A stretch of 64,000 bases of DNA from Blastomussa wellsi (lineage: Eukaryota; Cnidaria; Anthozoa; Scleractinia; Plerogyridae). The notes under the pieces were generated by a model. That model was not told where the DNA came from and made no database searches. It was given only the letters and a program-made list of their open reading frames with translations. This document shows positions 44,961-57,800 of the stretch, in pieces (within the stretch, counting starts at the first letter, position 1; each line of letters starts with the position of its first letter). Both the position numbers and the translations under genes were made by a program. Where the stretch lies: positions 3,425,938-3,489,937 of the forward strand of contig OX393567.1 of NCBI GenBank assembly GCA_947652115.1, read 5' to 3'.

Positions 44961-47133
44961 CCATCATTGAAATGCCGCGACCAGAAAAGCCTGAGGATGT
45001 GTCCCGTTTAAATGGTATGGTCAATTACCTCAGTCGATTCCTGCCAAACCTGTCTGACGTAATGAAGCCGCTTCGTGACCTTACGCACAATGATGTAGAA
45101 TGGTGTTGGTCGGATGCGCAAGAACAGTCTTGGAGTGAGGTCAAGAGCCTCATCGCATCTGCTCCTGTGCTAGCCTACTACAAGCCTGATGAGCCATTAG
45201 AGGTGCAGTGTGACAGCAGTCAAGCTGGCCTTGGCGCAGCCCTGATGCAAGGCGGTCATCCCATAGCTTACGCAAGCAGGGCGCTAACGGAAACAGAGTG
45301 CCGTTATGCCCAAATTGAAAAAGAAATGCTTGCGATTGTCTTTGCCGTGGAGAAGTTTAACGACTACACGTTTGGCAACAAAACTATTGTTTTCAGCGAT
45401 CATAAGCCGCTGGAAGCAATTTTCAAGAAACCCTTGCACCGTGCCCCCAAGCGTTTTGCAAGGTATGATAATTCGTCTTCAGAGGTATGACCTGGAAGTA
45501 AGGTATGAGAAGGGAAGCAAGATGTTTTTGGCCGATGCCCTCTCGAGAGCTTTTCTCCCTGCTGGTGAGCAAGACGAGAGCGAGTTCGAGACAATTAACA
45601 TGATGAAGTATCTGCCCATATCGGAAGAAAGGCTTCTGCAGATTCAGCGAGACACCGAAGCAGACGAATCTCTTCAAGTGTTGAAAGCCGTGATTCAGAA
45701 GGGCTGGCCAGAGCATAAGAGTAACGTTCCCAGTGTCATTTCCCCATACTTCAACATGCGTGACGAGATGTCTGTCCAGGATGGCCTCATCTTTAAGGGT
45801 GAGCGTGTCGTGGTTCCACGAGCGTCGAGGAGCGAGTTGTTAAGACGAATTCACAACTCACATCTAGGGGTCAATGGCTGTCTAAACAGAGCGCGTGAGT
45901 GTTTGTACTGGCCCGGGATGACAGCGGATATCAAGAACCATGTGTCAACCTGCGAGGCTTGTCGAGAGTATGAACGGGGTCAAGCTAAGGAAACAATGAT
46001 GTCCCCCGAGACGCCAAATCGGCCATGGCAACGGGTAACTGCAGATTTGTTTGAAGTTGAAGGGAAGTCTTACCAGTTACCTCAGATTATTACAGCGATT
46101 TCTTTGAGCTGGATCATTTGAGGTCTCCTTCTTCAATGTGTGTCATCAGAAAGTTAAAGGCTCATTTTGCTCGTCACGGTATTCCCGAGCAACTGGTGAC
46201 TGATAATGGTTCCCAATTTACGTCACGTGATTTCCTGAAGTTCGCGAAAGACTGGGATTTTGAACATCTCACGTGCAGTCCACATCACAGTCAAGGAAAC
46301 GGTAAAGCAGAAAGCGCAGTAAAGGAAGCTAAGAAGATTCTCAAGAAGTGCAAATCAAGTGGATCGGATGCTTTTCTAGCTTTGCTCGATCATCGTAACA
46401 CTCCGTCTGCCGGTATCCAAGTTAGTCCAGCGCAGCGTCTTTTCAACAGAAGGGCTAGGAGTCTCCTACCAATGAAAGCTAACTTGCTTGAGCCACAGGT
46501 AGTTCCAGACAACGAGCAGTACCGGAACAAGCTTGAACAGCGCAAACAGCGACAAGCTCAATATTATAATAGAGGTGCTGTTGACCTGGATCCTTTGAAA
46601 AGAGGAGATACTGTAAGATTAAAGCCGTTCCAGCTGGGCAAGCGCGAGTGGGAGAAAGGAATTGTACGAAAGCGACTGGACGAGAGGTCTTATGAGGTCA
46701 AGACGCCGCATAATGTTGTTCGTCGCAACCGTGTTCACCTACGTTTGACAAATGAGAGATCACCGCCATTATCAGATGAGATGCCTGCAGAGACACCTAC
46801 TCCCTCTTTTGTGCAGTCGCATGAGTCGCAGACCAGTGCTCCTGAAGAAGTAAATCCACCTGCGTCGAGTCGGGAAAGTTCGTCTCTGAGAAGCCAGGAA
46901 GTTCCTTCGGCTGCAGTGGTGTCTCCGCCCAAGCCGGTGCTAAGACGATCAGAGCACCAGCGACGGCCGCCAAAGCGCTTTAGTGACTTTGTTTTGTCTA
47001 AGCCATAAACTGTTCAAAAGACCTTTTACGCGTTATCGCAGAGCTCGATTACTTTCTTCATTTATGCATGCTTTATTCATATTGCGTATCAATTAGCGTA
47101 TGCGTTTCTTTTCCTCGTTTATAAAAGGGAGGG
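44961..47133 (+). pseudogene. Ty3/Gypsy pol relic 2
   Basis: It starts inside pol and runs to the 3' LTR. RNase H comes first (VQCDSSQAGLGAALMQGGHP, YAQIEKEMLAIVFAVEKF), and a frameshift lies near 45,450. Then come DALSR (about 45,537), the integrase zinc-binding region (IHNSHLGVNGCLNRARECLY, CEACREYERG) and the start of the integrase core. A second frameshift near 46,085 falls beside the first catalytic region. The core continues with VTDNGSQFTS and GNGKAESAVKEAKKIL. The integrase C-terminal segment (GDTVRLKPFQLGKREWEKGI) and a Pro/Ser-rich, basic tail follow, ending at 47,006-47,008. The 5' LTR, gag, protease and most reverse transcriptase are missing. Confidence 0.88.
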
Positions 47134-47309
47134 TGTTGTAATAGATGCATTATTAGCATAAGTTACATAAGTCACGTTCTCTAGGGATCCGTCCCCGCCA
47201 GTATTTGAGCTAATTAAATATTCTGTTAGCTCTCGCTGTCAGTTGTAACCATGTAGAGTTTGAGAGTAAAACTGCTCCGTTTTACTTGGTTGTCCTTCGT
47301 AATATTACA
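47134..47309 (+). repeat. Gypsy relic 2, 3' LTR
   Basis: A purine tract aaaagggaggg directly precedes TGTTGTAATAGATGC, and the segment ends GTAATATTACA. It is 176 bp with TG...CA ends, the normal layout of a polypurine tract and LTR. It abuts the second CR1-like fragment. Confidence 0.8.
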
Positions 47310-47719
47310 GCCTTCTGAGTAGTATCCGGTAGTTTGTTCCATGCATTAAAGGCCAGACGACAGAAAGTGAAGACCAAATGATTGTTGTTGTCGTAACAGC
47401 AGACAGCTTCGGTTTGGCATAACCTCTTAGAATAATAGGAACCAGCCTCACGCACCTGTAGATAAATTCGTCAATTTGACAGTGTGGCACCATGTAAGTA
47501 TTTAATCACTTTAACTAGCATGTTTTGTACTCTCTTTTGTTCCAATGCAACCTTATGTAGTTTGCGTAGTAACTCTTCATAGGTACTAAACTGATCGTCT
47601 AAAACTACTCTTAGCGCCTGCTTATTTAGCTGTTCGATCTTATCTTTGCTACGTGTGCTGCAGTACTGCCAGACATTGCTGCAATATTCAAAAACCTGGT
47701 AGTATGAAAGCATTATATA
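47310..47719 (-). pseudogene. CR1/jockey-like LINE ORF2 C-terminus, copy 2
   Basis: It is nearly identical to 37517-37930, with the same FEYCSNVWQYCS and YEELLRKL motifs. It is cut by the Harbinger-like element at 47,720 and by the Gypsy LTR on the other side. Confidence 0.82.
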
Positions 47720-48616
47720 AGGTGCGGTTACACGCACCACAGGAAATGGCTTTTCCCATGGTAAATTTTCCCACGGTACATCACACTTGGGATTTAGTTT
47801 CCCGTGGTTCCAGCGGTTACACGCAATAAGCGATTTCATTAAAAGTGTCAAAAATCTTTTCCCACACAGATTTTTTTCCCTTACTACTCTTGGAGTTGTT
47901 CAGATTTTCATGGTGGTCTTTGTATGCAGAGATAAGGATCTTGACTTCGGTCGCTTCCCACCGTTTGTTTACATTCTCTGAGCCAGAACCCGATGGACTT
48001 TCAGAGCGAGGAGGAGTTTCATCTTGACTCGTAGATACATTTATAGGGTGAAACTGCTGATAACCAGGATAGATTACTAAGCCAGACGGTCCAGGTTGAT
48101 GTTCGTTGGATTCTCGCGTCTGGTATCGCCGGTTAAAGAGAAATCCATTGTACAAATCGTCATCCATATTCGAATTTCTAACAAGAATAAAAATCTTTGG
48201 GGTTTTAGCCGCTGTTTGAAGAGCCGATCTAGTAAACGGGCAGAGAAGTAAATTGAAAAACACAACATACTCACAGCATTGCCTGAAATTCCGCCATATT
48301 CACAAAGCCACACTTATTCATTCCGGCGCGAACTAGTTTGCCATTTGGCGCGAATGAAATCTGCGTAGAAACTTTGCGGTTACGTGTTGCTGTCAAACGG
48401 AACTTCCTGATTGGCTCTTTTACCTCGGGCATCAAAACACCCTTCCAACTTACCACGTTAAATGTCATGGGCGCTTCGTGTGATCTTTTTGACGTATCCA
48501 TGGATATTTAACACGGGAAATTTACCTTGGGAATCGTCGGTCACACTGCTAAATGCAGTTTCACGTGGTAAAAGGGCGTTTTCCCACGTTAAAAAGTGCC
48601 CCGTGTAACCGCACCT
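47720..48616 (-). mobile_element. Harbinger-like DNA transposon carrying only a Myb-type gene
   Basis: Perfect 15-bp terminal inverted repeats AGGTGCGGTTACACG bound an 897-bp element, flanked by a 3-bp duplication ATA (47717-47719 and 48617-48619). The undisturbed target (gcattatatagtcttt) is visible in the duplicate near 37,920, which confirms the boundaries. Most of the end motif, GCGGTTACACGCA, recurs internally near 47,813. A DDE transposase is absent, so movement would need help in trans. The family is inferred from the 3-bp duplication plus the Myb-like gene. Confidence 0.85.
47817..48167 (-). CDS. Myb/SANT-like (MADF-type) protein of the Harbinger-like element
   Basis: Starting from ATG at 48,167, the minus-strand frame has about 116 codons. 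It opens MDDDLYNGFLFNRRYQ. A Pro/Ser-rich linker (PPRSESPSGSGSENV) follows, then a Trp-rich helix region with RWEATEVKILISAYKDHHEN and SVWEKIFDTF, the spacing of a Myb/SANT or MADF DNA-binding domain. In PIF/Harbinger elements such a protein binds the ends and recruits the transposase. The last codons run into the internal end-motif copy, so the C-terminus is probably truncated. An upstream exon (48501-48271) joined by gtgagt...tttactag is possible. Confidence 0.65.
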   Translation of the reverse strand: MDDDLYNGFLFNRRYQTRESNEHQPGPSGLVIYPGYQQFHPINVSTSQDETPPRSESPSGSGSENVNKRWEATEVKILISAYKDHHENLNNSKSSKGKKSVWEKIFDTFNEIAYCV

Positions 48617-48741
48617 ATAGTCTTTGACTTCCTTCGACTGGCATTCTGGGACTGAAATAAAAACCTTGTTATTGGATACCAAGGACTGTTTGGCTCTTAT
48701 CGACTCAGTTTTTTTTTGTGAATTCCGAATCCTAAGACATG
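48617..48741 (+). pseudogene. piggyBac 5' leader fragment, second copy
   Basis: This matches 38133-38250 (cttccttcgactggcattct onward). The CR1 5' part and piggyBac terminus present in copy 1 are missing here by a deletion of about 205 bp. The transposase frame is not present. Confidence 0.8.
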
Positions 48742-48849
48742 GTTGCAACCTTACTCTTCAACTTCTGAAATGACTGTTCCTGCTTCTCACCCCACACAAA
48801 CGGTTCACCTTATCTTGCAAGAAAGCTTTCTGAGGGGATCTGCAGTTCC

Positions 48850-51654
48850 CATCCAAATGATATAGCGGTTCTGGGTTAAACTGCAGATACCAAAATCACT
48901 ATTTGAAATAAAAGCTTATAGATTTGGGCTACCTAAATAATCATCCATAGTGCAGTCCTGGCTGCTCTCTCTGTCACGCAACACTACACTCTCGGGATAG
49001 ACGGTTCAGGGACAATTGTCTGTGCATGCTCATCTTTTAGTCAAGTTTTTGACTAAATGCAACTATGGATGTATTTTAGACGAAGTTGTCAATCATCTCC
49101 ACCTTCTGTTCAAGTTATAACACTCACTTATATCAAATCATATCCTCAAGAATATTTTTTGTGATACATCATACGTGTCCCAGACATCTGGTTTCGGTTT
49201 AGGCATGTTTAAAATTTCTTTTCCATGGACTAAAATGAAACATGTTAAACTTTTTGGCAATCATTCATGTTTGTTAATTAAATGAAACGAATAAAATTTG
49301 AAGGAAGGAATATTTGAATCTTGACGTTTTCATTTGCTTGCTAAACGAAAGACTACAATTTGTATTGGATGGGCTGCATTTATTATTCCAAGATAATTAT
49401 AAATAATTATAAAATAAACTGAGATTTCAATTTTTTTCTGTGATTGCATTTGTGGGAAAAAACAACAATTGAGGGGTTATTTTTAATGTACACTGACTGC
49501 AGAAATGCTGTCTATAGATAGAGTTGGCTTTCGACTAATTTTTAGATCCTGATTCATGAAATGTGTTAACTTTATAGTGTTATCTTGGTGTTATTCAAAC
49601 AGCATCTTTGAACATTGGATATTTTTGAAGTTGGATACAACTGAAGTTCGTTTTCGTGAAGCTTGGGGAAAGAGGCAAACATAATTTCAGGGATTTCAAA
49701 ATGTTTTGGAGTGGGTGTCATCGACTGGAAGAGTAGGCGGCTGTTATAAGTGAGCTTTTTGGTCACAATGATTGGTTCATTACAAGCAAGCAGAGACAAT
49801 TGTCCCTGGACCCTCTCTTCCGAGAGCGTAGCATTAGGTGACAAAGAGAGGGGCCAGAACTGGACTAATATCATCCATTATAAGAAATAATGAATTGTCA
49901 AATTTTACCTGACCTCTAAATGTGAGCATCCGATTTGACTTTTGATTGCTATAACTCAAACCAAACTTTGTTTTTAATCACTAAATGTGATATGTCTTCT
50001 TTTCTGGACACAAAGCGTTAAATAAACCACATCTGATACAGATAAAAGATACAGAATATGTTTGGAGGGCAAAAAAATTGACTGATCGTGTAGATATGTC
50101 TCAACACAAAAGTTTTTAGAAATTAAAAAATCGAAGATACAGTTTTGTTCTTTATGCATATAAAACTAACTCCTCTCAAAACTTTGGGTCAATTGAACAA
50201 GTTCCACTTGAGTTGTAACTCTTCAAAGTGATCCTATCATTTCAAGAAAAAAGTCCCTCACTTTGCAAACAAGTCCATCTTCAAATTTTCCACAAACATC
50301 TTCTTGGATGACATGGCCAATCAGCGCTGTGTAGGTTTCCTTCCGGTCACCTCCAGGTGAAATTTTCTCGCATTCAATCTCCACTCTGTGAATTGAACTT
50401 CAACATGGTCATTCCACTTTTACCATTTTTAAATTGTATAATGGGAAAGATCAAAAAGATGCCTAACACTTGGTTGAAAATCAATGCAGCCTGGCAAAGG
50501 AAAGGAAAGAAAGCAAAAGAGAGTGCGGCTGCTTCAATTGAGGGAAGGGACTATGGAGGAGAGATGATATTGGCGATGGAAACAAGTCAAGTATGCAATT
50601 TCCATGGCTGAGTTTCAATATGCCACATTGAAAAAGGTCTTGATCGATCTACAAATACCGATAATAACTAAGGGCAATACAGTTGAAACTCTACGCCATT
50701 ATGTTGTACCCTAAGAAGTACAACACATGGTGCCTGTTTTGATTTTGCTATGGCAACACCCTTGGTGCCATTTGCGACTCTGGAATAAGAAGTTCATGGA
50801 CCTATTGGAAGATACACAATGTCCACATTGCATGTCTTCTTATCAACATTTAGGCACAATGTGGTGTATTTCTTAGGGTATAATATAATACTTGTGTTTC
50901 AACTGCATCAGGCCTCACTTTTTTGGGCGAGTCCTATTAAGTGCCAGGACATGTTTTGACATTTTTGTGAAGTGTAACAATCACTTTCATCACCCACATA
51001 TAAATAATGTATAGAAGGTGTTGATCATTGGAGATATTTGGCATCAATTATAGGCTATTTTCAACATTATGAAAAGTGTACCTTGCGAAAGACCGAGTGA
51101 GGGTGGATTAAATAATTTATTTTGCTTTGAGTCTAATAATCATAGAATATGATCCAGTGAATTTTATTTCCAGAATTTTTTTTCCTTGTTGTATTGGTCA
51201 ATAAAAGTCAGCTAATTAAATGTGCATAAGTTAGTGAAAAATCGCCTTTGGCACAGTTGTTAACTCATCATACCCAACATTAGTTGCCTGCATAAAGGCG
51301 AATTCTTATGAGATTTTTCTCTGTTGTGGAAGCAAATTTAGCCCCCCCCTCCCTCCCAAAGATTTTTAAGGGGCCGAGGCCTTGCTTCTAAGCTTATGCG
51401 TTAGCCTTGGTTCCAGGATAGATTGATGCAGATTGCAGAAGAAAATGGCGTCAAGTGTCGTGTGAAGCAGTTCTTTGTCAGCGATCTATTTATCTGCTAG
51501 AAGATGGGTATCCATGTTCTATAAGAAAATAATGCTTGCTTGAGGTCCAGAAAAGTTGTTAGCTAGTGGATGGCCGAGTCATTAGGCGAGGGCATTCAGC
51601 TGCTTTTCTAGACCTCAATAGGACATTATTTTCTTGTAGTACATGGGGAAACCC
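48850..51654. repeat. 2.8-kb duplicated block, copy B
   Basis: It is the partner of 42180-44958. It keeps a left inverted arm that copy A has lost. Its MITE is at 50704-50883, its hairpin end at 51520-51637 and its 84-aa frame at 50357-50611. Confidence 0.9.
48965..49851. repeat. Inverted repeat pair of about 65 bp inside block B
   Basis: The left arm (48965-49029, with ggttcagggacaattgtct) and the right arm (49785-49851, with agacaattgtccctggacc) are imperfect inverted copies about 755 bp apart. Both include ctctc-gtcac and cgctctcgg-type segments. In block A the right arm is at about 43043-43109 and the left arm is mostly deleted. Confidence 0.65.
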
Positions 51655-53034
51655 ATCTTCCTGCTGGTTTAGAATATAGCATTAAAAAATCAATTCGCAA
51701 TGCAACATAAACTACATCCAGGGTACTGGACGTCTATAGTTTTTGCCTATGTTCTATTAAAAATAAATCCCGCTAAAATTCCATGGCGAGCATGTAGGGC
51801 TATAATATTATTGTAAAAGGCCATGAAATATAGTGGAAATAGTGAGTCCATTTGTACCCATTTAGTGTGTTTATATTGTACATTTCAGTTTCACAAAATT
51901 TCAATGTTGTTATAATTTTGTGCAAGTGCAAATATTGTTTGATCGTCTGCTTGTTTGAATTTGCGATGTTTTTTTTGCTCTTAATTTGTTTGATTACTAC
52001 TATAGTTTACTAAATATTATCATTTTGGTAAAAATTAATTATCTTAAAGTTGGCATGTCATTTTTAGCTCATTGTCTGGGACTGGTCAACTGGGTTTGAA
52101 ACATGTAGCTGATCCAGAATTTTTTCTTTGTCCCATGATTGCACAGTACAGTATGCATCATACAACTGATTATTTTTAGCCGATCAGCATTATTTTTCAT
52201 TCTAATTGCTTACAGGGAGTAAAGTCATAAAAAAGAAAAGGACTGAGGCAAATGATACTGAATACAAGCATCATTCTGGTAGTAACCTGCCAAGGCAGTG
52301 CTGTGGGTTATTGTTTGTGTATTTGCGATAAAGGTTTCAACAAGTTAGTGGGGGACCATTCTCTTACAAGGGCATCGCCTTGAAACCGTGGTTGTGCATC
52401 GTCAAAAATGTGGTGGTCATCTGTTGGAGTTAAGGATTCTTAAGAGGTAGGTAACACATTTTCTTATATTTTGTCAGTTTATAAATTGCATTTTGAAAAA
52501 AGGGGGAGGGGGAGAGAAAAGAGTTCTGGGTCTAAAAAAAAGAATATTCTCCCAACTTGCAAAGCAATCCGTTCATGTAATTATTAGCAGTTTATCGATG
52601 GTGTGGCAACAGAAGGCCATATTTATTAATCAATGGCCTTTTGAGCCAGCGTATTCATGTAATGGCTTATTTTCATTATATTCTTTGGTTTGAATGAGGC
52701 GACCTTTTAAATGTCATTGTTTACTTCTTTCCAAATTAGAATATGACTTTGCGTGAGGGTATATAGGAATGTTGACTCCAGATGATTAAAAAGCCCTTTG
52801 TGTGAGATATAGAAGATAATTTTACAGTTCTGAAAAAGTGGGAAATTTCTGTGACAAGTGAATTCAGAAATTGAAACGCTTATCGTGACATACCATAGCT
52901 TAAAACCGCTTGGTACAGTTTGCAAACTAAAAGATAATTATAGCTAAGCGTACATGTATGAAAGCAGGAGTTTCATTAAAATTTGAAGTAGGCAGCCAGT
53001 CTGAGTAGAGTAGCCAACTTTTTTTAATCTTTCC
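51655..53034. other. Region without supported genes
   Basis: The region is AT-rich with only short, featureless frames. A purine-rich tract (gggggagggggag) lies near 52,500. Nothing else was identified. Confidence 0.6.
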
Positions 53035-53038
53035 TTAA

Positions 53039-53407
53039 AGGGACACTGTCATGCCTGATATATCATATTTTAATAAGTATGGCGTAGCTTTCTGTAATTG
53101 TGCTTTATTGTCCTGCAATGGTAGGATAAAAATGCTAAAAGTGGTAAAAGCAAAGAGATATCAACTAAGAAGAAAAAATAACTATTAAAAGATTCAACAT
53201 TTCACAGGATGTCTAGAAATCAATTTTGATTAATTGCAATCCACTTCCATCCTTGTAATCCTGTATTACTTCCCAAAATGCCTCATTGTTGTATCTTGTT
53301 ATGTGGAATCTTTTTGTCAAATTTAATTGCATATTTGGTTGAATTTGGCACAATAATATGGGAATTAGAGAATAAATATTTCTATAATCAGGCGTGACAG
53401 TGTCCCT
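53039..53407. mobile_element. TTAA-flanked MITE, 369 bp
   Basis: The ends AGGGACACTGTCATGCCTGA and TCAGGCGTGACAGTGTCCCT are inverted copies with one difference. TTAA duplications flank it (53035-53038, 53408-53411). TTAA targets point to piggyBac or Kolobok type; no protein is encoded. Confidence 0.9.
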
Positions 53408-53411
53408 TTAA

Positions 53412-54682
53412 TTTCTTCAAATGAAGGAAAAAAATATGGCCGACGTTTGTAAGCAAAGTAAAGCAAAGTAGCCAATGCATTCCGTCGGTCGTCAGTGCTA
53501 ATTGAAAGCACTGTTTAAGTATTTCTTGTCGCTTATGCTAATGAGACAAATGTTAATTTTTTAAACAAAGATGAGGGTCAAGTATGTAACACTTTGTTGA
53601 CACGGCAATACCATTGGACGTGGAAATAATAGAGAACAATCCTAAACAAAGCCTCTAGCCCTGATAACAATGAACTCATTGTCAAGTAGAACGAATGAAA
53701 AAAATAGGTTTAAATGAGCATTGAGGTACTGGACTTCCCAAAGATTACTCAAGCATCTGTATTTCCACACTAAAAAATTATACAAATAAACTTTTTCATC
53801 AAGGTGGTATCACTTCCAAAATTCATTTAGTTAACTATAATAGTGAATGCAGAATTTATATGAAAAATATTAATATGTAGCGGCATCCTTGTCGTGCATA
53901 TCAGAATAAGTTCACAAACATGTTGTGTCGATCATGCCTCCAAAATTGAGCTGGCACAAACATGTTTTGTTTATTTGCCAATTTTATAGAGTTATTGCCC
54001 TTATCTACGCATTTTAGTATCCTATTGAACATTGCATGACTGGTTATCAAAATTCAAATCAAACAGCGTTTTGTATGAGCGATCATGAAGTTGCCTATTC
54101 AGTTGAGAAATAAATTTTATCCCTTGGCCGTTGCTCTTTCAACCTGTTGGTAACTGGTGTGGTTTAAACCATTCTGTAATCACAAGTAAGCTGAAACGTG
54201 GATGATAATTATTCAAAGAATCCATGCTGGCTTCATGCAAGGTGAAACATTTTTAGTGCTCAGGACTACCTACAGTTGCTGAAAATGTAAATGCATGATT
54301 CAAGTCCAGAAAATTTTCTGTCTAGTTGTTCGCGTTCTCAAAAACATACAGTACTGCATTAGAGAGATTTTCATTTGATCTCAAAATAGTCACACATGAG
54401 CAGAATACAAGCTACAAATAATTTATCAAACAGTTGTGCGCTGCTTTTTCTTGGTCTTAAAAACATGCAACGCATTTCAGCGAACAAATTATACAAGTAA
54501 TTTTCTGATTTTTACTGTTTTAGCACTGAATGGAATGTACCACAATTTACTATGCATTGTACAAATTTTAACTGCCATATTTCATTGCTACATGTATTGC
54601 TGTCATGCTTTAATTTCACACTGACAGCAGCACCTCCTTGTGATGAAAAGTATGGAATAATCCATTCATGTATTTGAGCGGG
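53412..54682. other. Region without supported genes
   Basis: Only short frames with biased composition occur. A 62-codon frame at 54436-54624 is Cys/Phe/Leu-rich and looks incidental. Confidence 0.55.
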
Positions 54683-54829
54683 AGATGAAGATGATCTTCA
54701 CATTCAATTTCCAATTAGGTAATTGGAATAAAGAAGCCAGAAAAAATCCAGGGCTTCAACGGGATACAAACCTATGACCCCCGTGATGCCAGTGCAATAC
54801 TAACTTAGCCATCTAAAGGCCACACATTG
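54683..54829 (-). mobile_element. tRNA-derived SINE, minus strand
   Basis: Read on the minus strand, an A-box remnant (tggctaagttagtattgc) and a B-box remnant (ataggtttgtatcc) are followed by a body ending gaagccctggatttttt and ggcttctttattcc. The same body recurs at 59.5-59.7 kb. It is decayed. Confidence 0.65.
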
Positions 54830-57800
54830 GTAAACAGAATAAAGTGCTTAATCGTACTCGCCGGAAAAACTGAACTTGAACTTAATGCCTGGTTCGATTT
54901 AGTTAAACACACTAGCTGCTCAGATATTGTTACCGATTTAATCTCAACCGTTAAGGATTCCATTGAGGGTTGTCAAAGAGCCGCACTACACAAAATAAAG
55001 TCAATTGAGAAAGACAAAGCCGCATCCGCTCGGTCAACCTCATCATGCAACTCTTACTCAAAATTGTCATCTGCATCTGGTTCATCACGTCATTCTTCAA
55101 AGGAAGCTTTGATTTACGTAAAAGCTAAACGTGCAGCTCTGGAACAAAAGATTAAATTTAGCATCATGATAGATGAACAACAAATTGTTTTGAATAACCT
55201 GAAACTTCATCAAGAATTAAGCGAAACGTTAGCGGAAGAGGCTGTTTACGAGAGCGCCCTCCAAGTGGAAGAACATCCTTTTGAACGTGTCAAAATAGAA
55301 TAACCAAAAGAAACACCCGAACTGATGATTGATCGCTTTATGAATACCCCAGCGGCCGCGCCCACTCATCAAACCGCAACAAACAGTTTGTTGTCACCGG
55401 TCATAGACACAAATTTCTTCGACATGGGGAACCCAGCTTTTCCAGCCTTATACTCTCCTACAGGCAAAATACATCACATCTGCCTGGCTCATCACAACTG
55501 CCAATGGCCAATATAGCCGATCTTTTTCAAACAACCAATAAGTGTACTCAAGCTGCCCTCGATTTTGGCACAGAACACTTGGTGAATCTCCATCCAACAT
55601 CTCAACCTCCCACTACTTCCGCTAATGTCAATACTTATCACACACTGAAACATCACGTCACGCATGGCCAGACAATTGTTTCCAGATCTCTTGCAAATGC
55701 AAGCACTCGACTTGCATCTCAACTCCAGGGAGTGGCAAGTACAAGTATAAGCTTTCATAATCCCACAACCACTATGAACAGCTTAAAACCCACATATTTC
55801 CCGAAAACCTACAACCTTGGCGGCGACAACGATATTTCGAGTCGCAATAGTTCACTGGCCACTGTATACTGTGATATAAAACCAAGTCCTTACGTCAGAA
55901 GTATGACCCCCACCTTTACGAATTCACACAACATTTCTCAAATGGCCGAGGCCCTGGCTATGGTAACCCAGTTACAAAGGCTTCCACAAGCCAAGCCAGA
56001 TGTCTTCACTGGTGAAGAGACCGACACAAGGTTCTTTATCTGGGAAACCACCTTTGATGCACTGATTGATTCCGCACCACTCAGCACCCAGCAAAACCTA
56101 TACCTCCTCTACCTGCACCTGGCTGGAAAAGCAAAGACAGTTGTCAAGCAACTTCAGTATATGGTTGCTGCTAGTCCTGAGATTGCTTTCAACGAAGCAA
56201 GAAAGAAACTTAAATCGCGCTTCAGTCACCCTGCGATTGTAGCTGCTGATTTCGAAAACAAGCTAGCCAATTGGCAAAAAATTGCCCCCAACTACCCTCA
56301 AGCTTTACGAGAATACAGCGACTTCCTACTGCAAGCAGCAGTCGCTATGACACAGCTTAAAAGTCTGAAGATTTTCGAATTTCCTAAGCTGCAAACTGTG
56401 GTCGAAAAACTTCCCAACTGGTTCCTCACTAAATGGTTTACTAAAGTGCAAATGCGATGCATTTCCAACTTTTACTGAATTTGTCAAAGAAGTAACTTTC
56501 CATGCGGATCTCATGAACATTCCGCAGATTTACCAGAACTCAGCAAAAGTCTCCCCACAAAGTTTGCATAATAAATTTGTGCCGCTGGATCCCACAAATC
56601 CTAAGAAGATACCTGCCTCTACAACCATGTCTTCGAAAACCGTTGGAGAAAGCGTGCCTTAACTGCCCGAATTAAGGCAAGAGTCTGGCAAACTAAAATT
56701 TACAGTTCAAAGCTCCCCTGTTTCTAATTAACTCTATATCTTTCACGGAACAAAGACGCACATGTTGAATGAATGCAATAAGTTTTGTGAACTGACCTTT
56801 GAAGAAAGAAAAAAAATCTTCAAGAAAAACAAACTTTGTTTTAAATGTATGAGCACGAACGATTGAGCTTATTACGATTGAGTGCCTCCAGAATGCAGCA
56901 TCTGCCACAAGAAACACTTAACAGCTCTCCATGTCATGCCAACGCCAGAGAGTAAAGGCAAACGAAAACATCCCAGAACCCAATGGTACCTCTACAGCTT
57001 GCATGCAAGTCTGCAGGGAGGAGGAAACTGGTAGGTCGTGTGCTAGAATTGTCTTGGTAAACGCATGCTACCAGTCTAACCCTACTAAAACGTTAACAAC
57101 TTATGCAGTGCTGGACAACCAATCAACCGATGTTTTTATATCAGACGCCTTACTAAACGATCTGGAAGGTTGAGGTTGACCTAGAGGCCCCAACATTACA
57201 AGAACAAGGAAAGTAACCGGAATCTTTATCCAAGACACTGCAAAAGAGAATGCACCAATCAAAGTCCTGTTTGCTTACTAAAGGGAATATATTCCAGCCG
57301 CAAAAGCCCAAAACAAGTTCGCGAGTTTGCAAGATGATGGGGCTCGACTACAGTGAAATCCACCACAGTCACAAGATTCGTGGAACGGAGCAGGCCGAGC
57401 CTATGGAGGATAGATGTTTCCAAGAAATTATGACCAAGGGCTTGCATAAGAATGCAGATGGAAACTGGGAAGTGCCATTACCCGTTAAAACTGATGCCAT
57501 CCTTCTACCCGACAACAAAGGCCACTGTTAAATAATACTCTTATCTCTGAAAAGAAGACTTCTCAATGAAGACAAGCTAAAAGACGACTATCTCGCCTTC
57601 ATGAAAAAGATCCTCAATGACGACCATGTAAGTCGAGTTCCTTTAGACCAGCTGAAAAAAGAAAAGGACAAAGGGTGGTGTCTTCCTCACTTCCATGTTT
57701 ATCACCCACGAAATCCAGAGCAAATCCGCATTGTGTTCGACTGCAGCGCCTTGTACGAGAATGAATCACTAAACAAACATCTTCTCCAAGGACCAGTCCA

